Shown in pieces: positions 33,917 to 42,281 of a stretch of 64,000 bases of DNA. The notes under the pieces are model-generated. The model was not told the DNA's origin. It was given only the letters and a program-made list of their open reading frames with translations, and ran no database searches. The translations under genes were made by a program, and so were the position numbers. Source of the DNA: JAIBBD01 sp041390685 (GTDB lineage Bacteria; Chloroflexota; Dehalococcoidia; UBA2979); contig JAWKPL010000001.1 in the NCBI GenBank assembly GCA_041390685.1, positions 1,984,001 to 2,048,000 of the forward strand, read 5' to 3'. How positions within the stretch are numbered: position 1 is the first letter of the stretch; every line of letters starts with the position of its first letter.

Positions 33917-35571
33917 CAGATCGTGAGCACTTCCTGGTACTCGCCCCATTCCTGGCGCAGGACGTCGCAGATCTCGCCGAGCGTCGTATAGCATTCCACC
34001 GCCTCGATGAGCAGCGGCATCATGTTCTCGTCGGTGTGGGCGGCGGCGCGGATCTTCGCCAGCGCCCCATCGACGGCGGCGTTGTCGCGCCGCTCGCGCA
34101 GCGCTTGCAGCCGGCCCACCTGCCGCCTCGCGAGCGCGGGGTCGACGCGCATGATCTCCGGGACGTGGACCGCCTCCGTCTGGAACTGGTTCACACCAAC
34201 GACCACGCGCTCCTTGGTCTCCGTCATGCGCTGCAGGCGGTAGGCCGACTCCTGGATCTCGCGCTGCTGGAAGCCCTGCTCGATGCACGCGAGGGCGCCG
34301 CCCATGTCCTCGATCCGCGCGAGGTACTGGTTCGCCTCTTCCTCGACACGGTCGGTCAGCGACTCGATGTAGTAGGAGCCCGCGAGCGGGTCGATCACGT
34401 CCGCGACGCCGGTCTCGTAACCGATGACCTGCTGGGTGCGGAGCGCGATCTCCACGGCCTCCTCGGTGGGCAGCGCCAGCGCCTCGTCCCACGAGTTCGT
34501 GTGCAGCGACTGCGTGCCGCCGAGGACCGCGGACATCGCCTGGAACGCGGTGCGGACCACGTTGTTGATCGGCTGCTGCGCCGTCAGCGTCGCGCCGCCT
34601 GTCTGGGTGTGGAAGCGGAGCATCTGCGAGCGTGGATTCGTCGACCCGTAGCGCTCCTTCACGATGCGCGCCCACATCCGCCTGGAGGCGCGGAACTTCG
34701 CGACTTCCTCGAGGAAGTTCGAGTGGCAGGCCCAGAAGAAGGAGAGCCGGGGCGCGATGTCATCGATGTTCAGGCCGGCTGCCAGGGCAGCGTCGCAGTA
34801 CTCGATCGCGTCGGCGAACGTGAACGCGAGCTCCTGTGCGGCGGTGCAGCCCGCCTCGCGCATGTGGTAGCCCGAGATGGAGATGGTGTTCCACTCGGGC
34901 AGGTTGTCCTTGCACCAGGCGAAGACATCCGTGACGAGGCGGAGCGAGGGGCGCGGCGGGAAGATGTACGTCCCGCGCGCGATGTACTCCTTCAGGATGT
35001 CGTGCTGGATCGTGCCGCCGACCTTGTTCAGGTCCGCGCCCTGCTTCTTCGCCGCCGCGACGTAGAGCGCAAGCAGGATCGAGCCCGTCGCGTTGATGGT
35101 CATCGAGGTCGTGACCCTGTCGAGCGGCAGGCCCTCCGTCAGCGTCTCGATGTCCTCGAGCGAGGAGATGGCGACGCCGACCTTGCCGACCTCGCCTTCG
35201 GCCTCCGGGGCGTCCGAGTCGTACCCGATCTGCGTCGGCAGGTCGAAGGCGACGGAGAGGCCGGTCTGGCCCTGCGACAGCAGGAAGTGATAGCGGCGGT
35301 TCGACTCCTCGGCGTCGCCGAACCCGGCGTATTGGCGCATCGTCCACAGCCGGCCCCGGTACATCGTCGGCTGCACGCCGCGAGTGAACGGGTACTCCGA
35401 GGGGTAGCCCAGCTTTTCGAAGTAGTTCCACTCGGCGAGGTCTTCGGGCCCGTAGAGCGGGGCGACCTCCGCACCGGATGAGGATTCGAAGCGCGGCTGG
35501 CGCTCTTTGGCGCGCTCGGTCGCCTTCTGATACGTCGTTTCGAGCCATTCGTGCTGACTGTGGCTTGCCAC
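33916..35571 (-). CDS. mcmA1: Methylmalonyl-CoA mutase large subunit
   Basis: About 551 residues of the stand-alone catalytic barrel. FTRGVQPTMYRGRLWTMRQYAGFG, LPTQIGYDSDAPEAEGEVGKVGV, SMTINATGSILLALY, ISISGYHMREAGCTA and TNSWDEALALPTEEA are family blocks. The cobalamin domain is encoded separately at 32149-32559. The enzyme isomerises succinyl-CoA and (R)-methylmalonyl-CoA, linking propionate metabolism to the citric acid cycle. GTG 35571 has a GGGGGG tract just upstream; ATG 35592 is an alternative. It is first in a five-gene operon, downstream of tRNA-Val on the same strand. Confidence 0.95.
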   Translation of the reverse strand: MASHSQHEWLETTYQKATERAKERQPRFESSSGAEVAPLYGPEDLAEWNYFEKLGYPSEYPFTRGVQPTMYRGRLWTMRQYAGFGDAEESNRRYHFLLSQGQTGLSVAFDLPTQIGYDSDAPEAEGEVGKVGVAISSLEDIETLTEGLPLDRVTTSMTINATGSILLALYVAAAKKQGADLNKVGGTIQHDILKEYIARGTYIFPPRPSLRLVTDVFAWCKDNLPEWNTISISGYHMREAGCTAAQELAFTFADAIEYCDAALAAGLNIDDIAPRLSFFWACHSNFLEEVAKFRASRRMWARIVKERYGSTNPRSQMLRFHTQTGGATLTAQQPINNVVRTAFQAMSAVLGGTQSLHTNSWDEALALPTEEAVEIALRTQQVIGYETGVADVIDPLAGSYYIESLTDRVEEEANQYLARIEDMGGALACIEQGFQQREIQESAYRLQRMTETKERVVVGVNQFQTEAVHVPEIMRVDPALARRQVGRLQALRERRDNAAVDGALAKIRAAAHTDENMMPLLIEAVECYTTLGEICDVLRQEWGEYQEVLTI

Positions 35572-35706
35572 GTAGCCCCCCTGCTCGTGCATGGCCGTGC
35601 GGATGCGCTGCCGCGTCGGGCAACGCCTGCGAATCATACCAACCGTCCGCACTTGCGAGCAGCACAGGAGAAGTGGGGGCATGGCGGGGTCGCGAAGCGG
35701 GCGGCA

Positions 35707-35783
35707 TGGTGGGCGATAGAGGGCTCGAACCTCTGACCTTCCGGGTGTAAACCGGACGCTCTGACCAGCTGAGCTAATCGCCC
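35707..35783 (-). tRNA. tRNA-Val(UAC)
   Basis: Minus-strand cloverleaf. The acceptor GGGCGAT pairs with ATCGCCC, the D-arm contains AGCTCAGCTGGTCAGAGC, the anticodon stem TCCGG/CCGGA closes the loop TTTACAC with anticodon TAC, and the T-arm AGAGGTTCGAGCCCTCT is intact. The discriminator is A and the CCA end is encoded (35707-35709). It is about 115 bases upstream of the mutase start in the same orientation. Confidence 0.97.
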
Positions 35784-36037
35784 GCGAGGGCGTTCGCGCC
35801 TCCCTCGATGCTAGGGCGGCGGCGAGGAGGGGACAACCGCAGGGCGCCGCGCGGGTCGACAGCGGTGGGGCGGCGCAGCCGCTCGTGCGTGGGGCTGGCG
35901 CCGACCGCCGCCTACAGTGGGAGTGATGGGCGGAGGCCGGTCGAGCGCGGCCCCGCGTTCGGTCCGCGGCCGGGGCGTGCAACGGGGCGCGCGTCGACCG
36001 TCTTGCGTGCGCGCCCGGTGACGGAAACGATCGACGG

Positions 36038-36886
36038 ATGAACGAGGCCACCGAGTGGATGGAACCGCCGCACGAGCCAGACCGACCGGCTGAGGAGCCG
36101 CACGACCACGACGTCCCCGAGGAGCGGTTCTTCTCAGGGCCGCAGAGCCGCTGGTCGGAGTTCTTGTGGGCGATCCGCGTGTTCTGGGAGTTCATCCAGG
36201 GCTTCCGCACGCTGCATTTCGTCGGGCCGTGCGTGACCGTCTTCGGCTCCGCCCGCTACTCCGCCGGGCATCCGTACTACGAGCTGGCGAGAGAGGTCGG
36301 GCGGCAGCTGTCGCTCGCCGGGTTCTCAGTGATGACAGGTGGCGGCCCGGGCATCATGGAGGCGGCGAACCGGGGCGCACGCGAGGGCGGCGGCCCGAGC
36401 ATCGGATGCAACATCCGGCTCCCGCATGAGCAGGCGCCCAACCCCTACCTCGACACGTGGATCGAGTTCGACCACTTCTTCGCGCGCAAGGTCATGCTCG
36501 TGAAGTACTCGTACGCGTTCGTGGTCATGCCCGGCGGCTTTGGGACGCTCGATGAGGCCGCTGAGGCCATGACGCTCATCCAGACGAAGAAGATCGAGGA
36601 CTTCCCCGTGATCTTCATGGGGACGCAGTACTGGGAGCCTTTCCGTCAGTTCGTGCGGCAGAGCTTGCTCGGTCAGCTCACGATCGATCCCGAGGACGTC
36701 GAGCGCGTGCTGTTCACCGACTCTCCCGAGGTGGCCGTCGAGGCGATCCGGCGAGCGGCAATCGAACGGTTCGGACTCCAGTACGGGCCGTTGCGCCCAC
36801 GCCGCCGCTGGTGGCTCGGCGAGTTCGGCCTCAGGCGCCCGAGAGGCCCCGCGAGGTCGACGCGGCCGGCCCCGCCACGTTCGTGA
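36038..36886 (+). CDS. LOG-family (TIGR00730) Rossmann-fold protein
   Basis: 282 residues, with a disordered acidic N-terminus of about 40 residues. VTVFGSARYSAGHPYYELA, the MTGGGPGIMEAANRGA motif and FVVMPGGFGTLDEAAE are the LOG lysine-decarboxylase-like signatures that define phosphoribohydrolases acting on cytokinin-type nucleotides. In bacteria the physiological role is often unknown. The C-terminus is Arg/Pro-rich and extends 56 bases into the convergent cupin gene. No clear ribosome site precedes ATG 36038. Confidence 0.9.
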   Translation: MNEATEWMEPPHEPDRPAEEPHDHDVPEERFFSGPQSRWSEFLWAIRVFWEFIQGFRTLHFVGPCVTVFGSARYSAGHPYYELAREVGRQLSLAGFSVMTGGGPGIMEAANRGAREGGGPSIGCNIRLPHEQAPNPYLDTWIEFDHFFARKVMLVKYSYAFVVMPGGFGTLDEAAEAMTLIQTKKIEDFPVIFMGTQYWEPFRQFVRQSLLGQLTIDPEDVERVLFTDSPEVAVEAIRRAAIERFGLQYGPLRPRRRWWLGEFGLRRPRGPARSTRPAPPRS

Positions 36887-37238
36887 CCGTCGGCCCTTCG
36901 CCCGTGCGCACGATGACCAGCTCGCTCCGCTGCTGCGAAGGGTTGCCCTCGCGATGCACGGCGCCCGCAGGCACGTACACGAAGTCGCCCGGTCCGGCCT
37001 CGATGATCTGCGTGCCGTCCGGGCCCGCCTCCATCCGCAAGGCGCCAGAGGCGACGTAGATCACGGTCTCGTAGTCGCCGTGGTGGTGCCAGCCGGAGGT
37101 CATGCCGGGTTCCGTGAGCGTGACACCCGACCACAGCCGCTCCGCGACATGCGCCGCCTCCCGGACCATCCCCGGCGTCGGGTCACCCTCCGTCCGCTGC
37201 GGGGGTGTCACGTGCGTCAGCAGCTCATCTCCGGCCAT
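36831..37238 (-). CDS. Cupin domain protein
   Basis: About 135 residues with one cupin barrel. GMTSGWHHHGDYETVIYVASGALRME carries the first motif with the HH and Glu metal ligands, and GPGDFVYVPAGAVHREGN carries the second with the His. The ligand cannot be inferred. ATG 37238 lies after GTGGGGAGGCACGGG. Its first bases overlap the end of the upstream two-segment membrane gene by 14, so they are co-transcribed. Its 3' end overlaps the convergent LOG gene by 56 bases. Confidence 0.88.
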   Translation of the reverse strand: MAGDELLTHVTPPQRTEGDPTPGMVREAAHVAERLWSGVTLTEPGMTSGWHHHGDYETVIYVASGALRMEAGPDGTQIIEAGPGDFVYVPAGAVHREGNPSQQRSELVIVRTGEGPTVTNVAGPAASTSRGLSGA

Positions 37239-37446
37239 CCCGTGCCTCCCCACCGTCGGATCCCGCGCCGGACCCCCGTCCGCGGAACCCCCCAAACCGC
37301 AGCACCCAGGCGAGGTAACCGAGGATGAGCGCTCCCTCGAAGCCAGAGCGCACCGCGTGCCCCGCCCATTGCTCGATGAGATTGCCGCCCAGCCAGAGGT
37401 TGACGACCAGCGCGGTCAGGACGAGAAGATGTTTCCCGAAGCCCAT
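37225..37446 (-). CDS. Small membrane protein upstream of the cupin
   Basis: 73 residues, not recognised. Two hydrophobic segments (about 5-23, LLVLTALVVNLWLGG, and 34-52, GFEGALILGYLAWVLRFGG) are followed by a basic Gly/Arg-rich tail. The ATG at 37446 follows TAGGCT by six bases on the minus strand, the leaderless arrangement found elsewhere in this window. It overlaps the cupin start by 14 bases. Function unknown. Confidence 0.65.
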   Translation of the reverse strand: MGFGKHLLVLTALVVNLWLGGNLIEQWAGHAVRSGFEGALILGYLAWVLRFGGFRGRGSGAGSDGGEARDGRR

Positions 37447-37989
37447 ACGCCCAGCCTACAGGAGCGAAACACGGCCGACGACCCGACGCCCTTGACCCAG
37501 GCCGATACGTTTACGGCCGCCCTCGACGCTCTGAGCCTGACGGAGGTCGAGGAGACGGCTGGCGAGCTACACCGCCGCATCGCCGAGGCGCTGCGCGACC
37601 TCGGTGAGCGCCGGTCCGACCGCGGTGGTCGCGACAGTCCTCGGGCACGCGTTGCTTCGCTCGTCGTCCGCACCGAGATCGCCGCCGTCGTACTGGCCGG
37701 CGCCGCTGCTGCCTCGGAGGTCGTCGCGCCCCCGCTGGAGGTGCACCCGTCGGCGATCGCGGCGGTGATGTACGCCGCGCCGACCCTGCCGGCGCTCCTC
37801 GTGCGGCTGGAGCAGGACCGCCGGCTGCTCGCGTCGCTGGCGCGCACGATCGAGTCGCGCCTCGATGAGGAGTGGACGTCGCCGTGGGGGCGTATGTCGT
37901 TGCGGCACCTGGTGTCGGACGTCGCGATCGTGCGGCCGGCGAAGGTGGCGATGGATCTCGATGTCCTCGCCGGGCAGGCCGAGGTCTAG
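37429..37989 (+). CDS. Hypothetical helical protein
   Basis: About 186 residues, not recognised. The central part is rich in Ala, Leu and Arg/Glu with heptad-like helices (ALDALSLTEVEETAGELHRRIAEALRDL), and the region near 100-150 is mildly hydrophobic (AAVVLAGAAAASEVV). The C-terminal TSPWGRMSLRHLVSD precedes a short tail. The apparent ATG at 37429 overlaps the divergent small membrane gene; a TTG at 37492 is a possible later start. The gene ends six bases before the convergent phzF. No function can be given. Confidence 0.5.
   Translation: MFPEAHTPSLQERNTADDPTPLTQADTFTAALDALSLTEVEETAGELHRRIAEALRDLGERRSDRGGRDSPRARVASLVVRTEIAAVVLAGAAAASEVVAPPLEVHPSAIAAVMYAAPTLPALLVRLEQDRRLLASLARTIESRLDEEWTSPWGRMSLRHLVSDVAIVRPAKVAMDLDVLAGQAEV
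37453..37458 (-). promoter_or_regulatory. Putative leaderless -10 box of the 73-residue gene
   Basis: TAGGCT on the minus strand followed by GGGCGT and the ATG at 37446. Confidence 0.4.
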
Positions 37990-37994
37990 GCGCG

Positions 37995-38792
37995 CTAGGC
38001 GCCGTCCGCCAGCTCTCCCCGGAAGACGGTCACCGCCTGGCCACCGAGGATTACCCGGTCGCCCTCGAGGCGGACGCGAAGCACCCCGCCCCGCGCGGAC
38101 ACCTGCATCGCCGTCAGTTCGCGTCGCTCGAGGTGCTGCGCCCAGTACGGGCCCAGCGCGCAGTGCGCCGATCCGGTCACGGGGTCCTCGTCGACGCCGA
38201 CTGCGGGCGCGAAGAACCTCGATACGAAGTCGAACTCCTCGGCGTCCGCGCGGCTTGTGACCATCACGCCGCGGCAGTGCAACTGTCGCAGCGCCGTCAT
38301 GTCCGGCTGCAGATTGCGCACCGTCGCTTCGGAGTCGATCTCGACGAGGAAGTCGAACTCGGAGCGGCCGACCCAGCGCGCCTCGACGCCGAGCGCGACC
38401 TCGAGGCCGGGCACCGCGCCGACCTCCGCGGCGGGCGTCGACGGGAAGTCGAGCTCGATCCAGTCGCCCACGAGGCGCGCCGTGAGACGGCCGCTGTTCG
38501 TCTCGAACACCGCGGGGGCGTCGGGGGGAAGATGGCCGTTCTCCCAAAGCACATGCGCGCTCGCCAGCGTCGCGTGGCCGCAGAGGTCCACCTCGACGGC
38601 AGGTGTGAACCAGCGCAGCGCGAAGGCCTCGCCGTCTCGGTAGAGGAAGGCGGTCTCCGAGAGGTTCATCTCCCGCGCGACGGCCTGCATCCACTGCTCG
38701 GACGCCGCCGCGTCCAGGATGCACACCGCCGCCGGGTTGCCTCGAAAGGGAGTGCTGGTGAACGCGTCCACCTGGACGATGCGCTGGCCCAC
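37995..38792 (-). CDS. PhzF family isomerase/epimerase-like protein
   Basis: 265 residues with the diaminopimelate-epimerase-like double fold of PhzF. VDAFTSTPFRGNPAAVCIL is the N-terminal motif, NLSETAFLY contains the family catalytic Glu, WFTPAVEVDLCGHATLASAHVL follows, and DEDPVTGSAHCALGPYWA is the C-terminal block. The substrate is unknown; phenazine synthesis is not implied because no phz genes are present. GTG 38792 begins two bases after the fdhF-like stop, so the two are probably co-transcribed. Confidence 0.92.
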   Translation of the reverse strand: MGQRIVQVDAFTSTPFRGNPAAVCILDAAASEQWMQAVAREMNLSETAFLYRDGEAFALRWFTPAVEVDLCGHATLASAHVLWENGHLPPDAPAVFETNSGRLTARLVGDWIELDFPSTPAAEVGAVPGLEVALGVEARWVGRSEFDFLVEIDSEATVRNLQPDMTALRQLHCRGVMVTSRADAEEFDFVSRFFAPAVGVDEDPVTGSAHCALGPYWAQHLERRELTAMQVSARGGVLRVRLEGDRVILGGQAVTVFRGELADGA

Positions 38793-38793
38793 C

Positions 38794-40983
38794 CTATCGC
38801 CTCGCAAGGGGCACGATGCGCGCGACGACCGACTTGAACGCGGGCGTCTTCGAGCGCGGGTCGATGCGGCGCGGCACGAGCACATTCGCCTCCGGGTAGT
38901 ACATCGCGAGGTTGCCGGGAGCGATGTCGACGACCGCGACCACGGCGCGCATCTTGCCGGCCTCGGTCTGCACGAATACGGCGTCCCCCTCGGACAGCCG
39001 GAGCCGCTGCGCATCGGAGGCCGCCATCATGACGACGTCACGCCGCGTGTTGCCTCGGTAGAGGTCTTCCTCGTCATACACGACGCTGTTGAACTGGCCT
39101 TCCGAACGGAGCGTCATGAGCCGGAACTCGTCCGGCCCCACCTCGAAGTCCGGTAAGGGCGTGACCCGGAAGTGCGCCTTCGCGTCGGGGCGGGCGGTCG
39201 CCGGTTCGTGGAAGCGCCGGCCGCGCACGTGGAACTCGCCGCCGACCCCCTCGATCAGTCCGATCGGGTCGTAGCCGGGGACGACGCGCGCGATCACCTC
39301 GCGGAGCGCCGCATGCGAGCGCAGACGCGCCCACTCGAAGCGGCCCGGCGGCAGGATCTGCTCCGCCAGCGAGGCGATCACATCGACCTCGGAGCGGAGC
39401 TCGCCGCGGACCGCGGGCGTACCGCCCGCGGACAGGCGGACGTAGTTGAACATCGACTCCTGCGTCGTCGGTTGCGGTTCCTCGTCGCGGGCCAGCACGG
39501 GGAGGATCAGCGAGGTGCGCCCGCGTCCATGGATGTGGCCCTCGTTGAGCTTCGTCGTCAGCGCGATCGTCGTCCCGATGTTGCGCAGCGCCCGCCCCGC
39601 CCAGTCGCGGTCCGGGTTGCTGGCGAACAGGTTCCCGCCGAGGAGGACCGCGGCGTCCATCGCGCCGCGCTCCGCCGCCTCCATGCACGCGAAGGTGTCG
39701 AGCCCGGGCTCGGTGCCCACCTCGATGTCGTACGCCTGCTCGAGGGCATGCGCGAACGCGTCCCGGAGGGCGGGAGCGACGCCCATCGAGCCGACGCCCT
39801 GCACGTTCGAGTGGCCGCGGATTGGCAGCAGGCCGCTGCCGGGGTGCCCGAACCAGCCGAGCGCCAGCGCGAGGTTGGCGAGCGCCTGCACGTTGTCCAC
39901 GCCGTGCGCGTGGTGCGTGAGGCCCATCGCCCACATGAAGATGCCCCGCCGCGACTCCACCATGAGCCGCACCGTCTCGTCGATCTGCGCGCGCGGCACC
40001 CCGCACGCCGTGATCAACGCGTCCCACGACGCGGCCTCGATGTCCTCACGGACGGCCTGCCACTGCTCCGTGTGCGCCTCGAGGAACGGGCGGTCCTCGC
40101 CCCGCGCCTCGATTACTCCTTTGAGCAGCGCCTTCAACAGGGCGACATCTGACCCCACGTGCGGCTGAAGATAGAGGTCGGACACCTTCGATCCGAAGGC
40201 CAGGCTGCGCGGCTGCGAGGGGATGCGGAAGCGCACCAGCCCCAGTTCCTTGAGCGGGTTGACCACCGCTACATGACCGCCGCGCTTGCGTAGCGCGACG
40301 AGCTGCGTGATGAGCCGCGGATGGTTGCTGGCCGGGTTCGCGCCGATGACGAGCGCGAAGTCGGCATGCTCGAGGTCTTCGAGCGTGACGCTCGCGGTGC
40401 CGGAGCCGTACACGTCGGTGAGCGCGACGCCGGAGGCCTGGTGGCAGTAGTACGAGCAGTTGTTGATGTTGGACGTGCCGTAGGCGCGCCCCACAAGTTG
40501 CAGGAGGAACGCCGCCTCGTTGCTCGACCGGCCCGAGGCGTACAAGAAGATGCGCCGCGGGTCAGACGCGCGGATGGCGTCACCCGCGCGGTCGAGCGCC
40601 TCCTCCCAGCCGATGCGGCGGTAATGGGTGTCCCCCGCCTCGGCGATGACCGGGAATGCCAGCCGGCCGGCGCGTTCGAGCTCGGCCGAGGACATAAACC
40701 GCATCTGCGCGAGCGGCGTCCGCGTGAAGAAGTCCTCCGAGATCGCCCCCTGCATGTCGGCGGCCTGCGCCTGCACGGACTTCTTGCAGAACTCCGGGAA
40801 GTGTCCTGCCTCATTGACCATGCCGCCGTGCTGGCCACCCATGCCGAGGGCGCACGTCTTGCACGTATTGCGCGATCGCATCCGCCCGACGAACCCGAGC
40901 GGATTGCCGGACTGGAACGCTTTGCGAGCCGTGTAGACAATCGCCGGGAAGCCGCCGGCGGCGCTTACTCGGGGTTTGGCCAT
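38794..40983 (-). CDS. FdhF/YdeP-family molybdopterin oxidoreductase
   Basis: 729-residue molybdopterin enzyme related to formate dehydrogenase H and YdeP. The N-terminus has CKTCALGMGGQ rather than a full Fe-S ferredoxin-like motif. RIFLYASGRSSNEAAFLLQ, NINNCSYYCHQASGVAL and WAMGLTHHAHGVDNV are typical; the Cys in YYCHQASG corresponds to the Sec/Cys ligand of formate dehydrogenases. The final 120 residues form the dinucleotide-binding domain (GNTRRDVVMMAASDAQRLRL). The ATG at 40983 has TAGGCT seven bases upstream. A divergent mobA gene supplies the cofactor step. The electron acceptor and exact substrate are unknown. Confidence 0.93.
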   Translation of the reverse strand: MAKPRVSAAGGFPAIVYTARKAFQSGNPLGFVGRMRSRNTCKTCALGMGGQHGGMVNEAGHFPEFCKKSVQAQAADMQGAISEDFFTRTPLAQMRFMSSAELERAGRLAFPVIAEAGDTHYRRIGWEEALDRAGDAIRASDPRRIFLYASGRSSNEAAFLLQLVGRAYGTSNINNCSYYCHQASGVALTDVYGSGTASVTLEDLEHADFALVIGANPASNHPRLITQLVALRKRGGHVAVVNPLKELGLVRFRIPSQPRSLAFGSKVSDLYLQPHVGSDVALLKALLKGVIEARGEDRPFLEAHTEQWQAVREDIEAASWDALITACGVPRAQIDETVRLMVESRRGIFMWAMGLTHHAHGVDNVQALANLALALGWFGHPGSGLLPIRGHSNVQGVGSMGVAPALRDAFAHALEQAYDIEVGTEPGLDTFACMEAAERGAMDAAVLLGGNLFASNPDRDWAGRALRNIGTTIALTTKLNEGHIHGRGRTSLILPVLARDEEPQPTTQESMFNYVRLSAGGTPAVRGELRSEVDVIASLAEQILPPGRFEWARLRSHAALREVIARVVPGYDPIGLIEGVGGEFHVRGRRFHEPATARPDAKAHFRVTPLPDFEVGPDEFRLMTLRSEGQFNSVVYDEEDLYRGNTRRDVVMMAASDAQRLRLSEGDAVFVQTEAGKMRAVVAVVDIAPGNLAMYYPEANVLVPRRIDPRSKTPAFKSVVARIVPLARR

Positions 40984-40990
40984 GTGAGTC

Positions 40991-40996
40991 AGCCTA
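40991..40996 (-). promoter_or_regulatory. Putative leaderless -10 box of the fdhF-like gene
   Basis: TAGGCT on the minus strand, followed by seven bases (GACTCAC) and the ATG at 40983. Confidence 0.4.
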
Positions 40997-41036
40997 GGCC
41001 CCGTCCGCAGCCGCGACAAGCAGGCGAGGTCCGTGC

Positions 41037-41642
41037 ATGCCCCGAAGCGCCGCGATCGTCCTCGCCGGTGGCCGCTCCCGCCGCATGGGCCGCGACAAGG
41101 CCGCCATCGTGCTCGCCGGTCGCACACTGTTACAGCGCGCCATCGATGCCGTCGAAGGCGTCGTCGATGAAGTCGTGATCGTCGGTGCGCCCGGCCGCGC
41201 ACTGTCCCCGGTGGTGTCGACCCGGCCGCTCCGCCAGGTCGCGGACGCGGTGGAAGGGGAGGGGCCTCTGGCGGGTCTGCTGGCCGGTCTCGCCGCGACC
41301 GAGGCGGAGCGCTGCCTTGTCGTGGGATGCGACCAGCCGGCCCTCGTGCCCCCGCTGCTGCGCCTGCTCCTCGGTCGCCTCGACGCGTCGAGGAGCGCGA
41401 CGCCCCTGATCGACGGGCGGCCGCAGCCGCTCGTCAGCGCGGTGCGGGCGGACGTGCGTCCTGATCTCGATGCAGTGTTCGCGCGTGGAGAGCGCGCCCT
41501 GCGCGCCGTGACGCAGGTGGAGGGCGCCGACCTCGTCCCCGAGGAGGCCTGGCGCGCGGCCGACCCGTATGCGCGCTCGTTCGTCGGGGTGAACACTCCC
41601 GAGGAGCTGGCTCGCGCCGAGGAGCTGCTGGCGGCTGACTAG
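41037..41642 (+). CDS. mobA: Molybdenum cofactor guanylyltransferase
   Basis: 201 residues. The nucleotide-binding signature IVLAGGRSRRMGRDKAAI is intact, followed by GPLAGLLAGLAA and VVGCDQPALVPPLL with the Asp that binds magnesium, and the C-terminal FVGVNTPEELARAE. The enzyme attaches GMP to molybdopterin, which the adjacent FdhF/YdeP-type protein is expected to use. The two genes are divergent with 53 bases between them. Its stop shares CTAG with the convergent LuxR-type gene. Confidence 0.93.
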   Translation: MPRSAAIVLAGGRSRRMGRDKAAIVLAGRTLLQRAIDAVEGVVDEVVIVGAPGRALSPVVSTRPLRQVADAVEGEGPLAGLLAGLAATEAERCLVVGCDQPALVPPLLRLLLGRLDASRSATPLIDGRPQPLVSAVRADVRPDLDAVFARGERALRAVTQVEGADLVPEEAWRAADPYARSFVGVNTPEELARAEELLAAD

Positions 41643-42268
41643 AGCGTCAACAGCCCCCGGCGCGCCGCCGTTGTCACCGCCTCGGTGCGCGAAGAGGCGT
41701 CCAGCTTCGCGAGCACCGATCCCACGTGGAACTTCACGGTGTGCTCGCTGATGCCGAGCTTCAGTGCGATCGCCTTGTTCGGCAGCCCGAGGGCGAGCCA
41801 GCCGAGCACGTCCAGCTCCCGAGGCGTCAACGGGCCGGCCCCCTCGGTCGCCTCGCGTCTGTTATCCGCCTGTCCGCCCGGGTTTCGAAGGGCGCCGGGC
41901 TCCATGACGACATAACCGGCGGCGACGGCATGGAGGACGGCGGCCAATTCTGCACCCCCGGCGGAGCGCCAGACCCATCCGCGCCCCTCGCGGCTCGCGA
42001 GGACGGCCGCGGGGGGAGCGAGATCCTCCGCCGCGACGAAGACCACCGGCACCCCCAGCGCCTCGGCGAGCTGGCCGACCTCGAGGACCGCCTCGGCGCT
42101 CCCCACGTCCGCGACGAGGATGTCAAAGGCCGGTTCGATCGCGTCGAGTGCCGCGAGCGACGAGGCCTCGCAAGGAGCGAGGCCCGCCCCGCGCAGCAGC
42201 CCGGCGATCCCGGAGCGCAGCGCGGGGTAGGCCGCCCAGACCACGACTCGCAACGGCTCCATGGCCAT
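41639..42268 (-). CDS. LuxR-type regulator with degenerate receiver domain
   Basis: 209 residues. The N-terminal domain resembles a response-regulator receiver, starting EPLRVVVWAAYPALRSGI, with Asp54 in ILVADVGSAEAV at the phospho-acceptor place, but the acidic pair that normally binds Mg after the first strand is missing (WAAYP instead of DDH). The C-terminal HTH is complete: LTPRELDVLGWLALGLPNKA, then the recognition helix SEHTVKFHVGSVLAKL. No sensor kinase adjoins it. It is 13 bases downstream of the HtrA-like gene, so the two may share a transcript. It could be a stand-alone regulator controlled by its partner or by a ligand. Confidence 0.85.
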   Translation of the reverse strand: MAMEPLRVVVWAAYPALRSGIAGLLRGAGLAPCEASSLAALDAIEPAFDILVADVGSAEAVLEVGQLAEALGVPVVFVAAEDLAPPAAVLASREGRGWVWRSAGGAELAAVLHAVAAGYVVMEPGALRNPGGQADNRREATEGAGPLTPRELDVLGWLALGLPNKAIALKLGISEHTVKFHVGSVLAKLDASSRTEAVTTAARRGLLTL

Positions 42269-42281
42269 CGACGTCGCTCCG

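Noticed and set aside
35926..36021. 31-codon plus-strand ORF after a TACAGT box upstream of the LOG-like gene
   Set aside because: The box is seven bases from the ATG, but the translation is Arg/Gly-rich, without motif, and out of frame with the LOG-like gene. Support is too weak.
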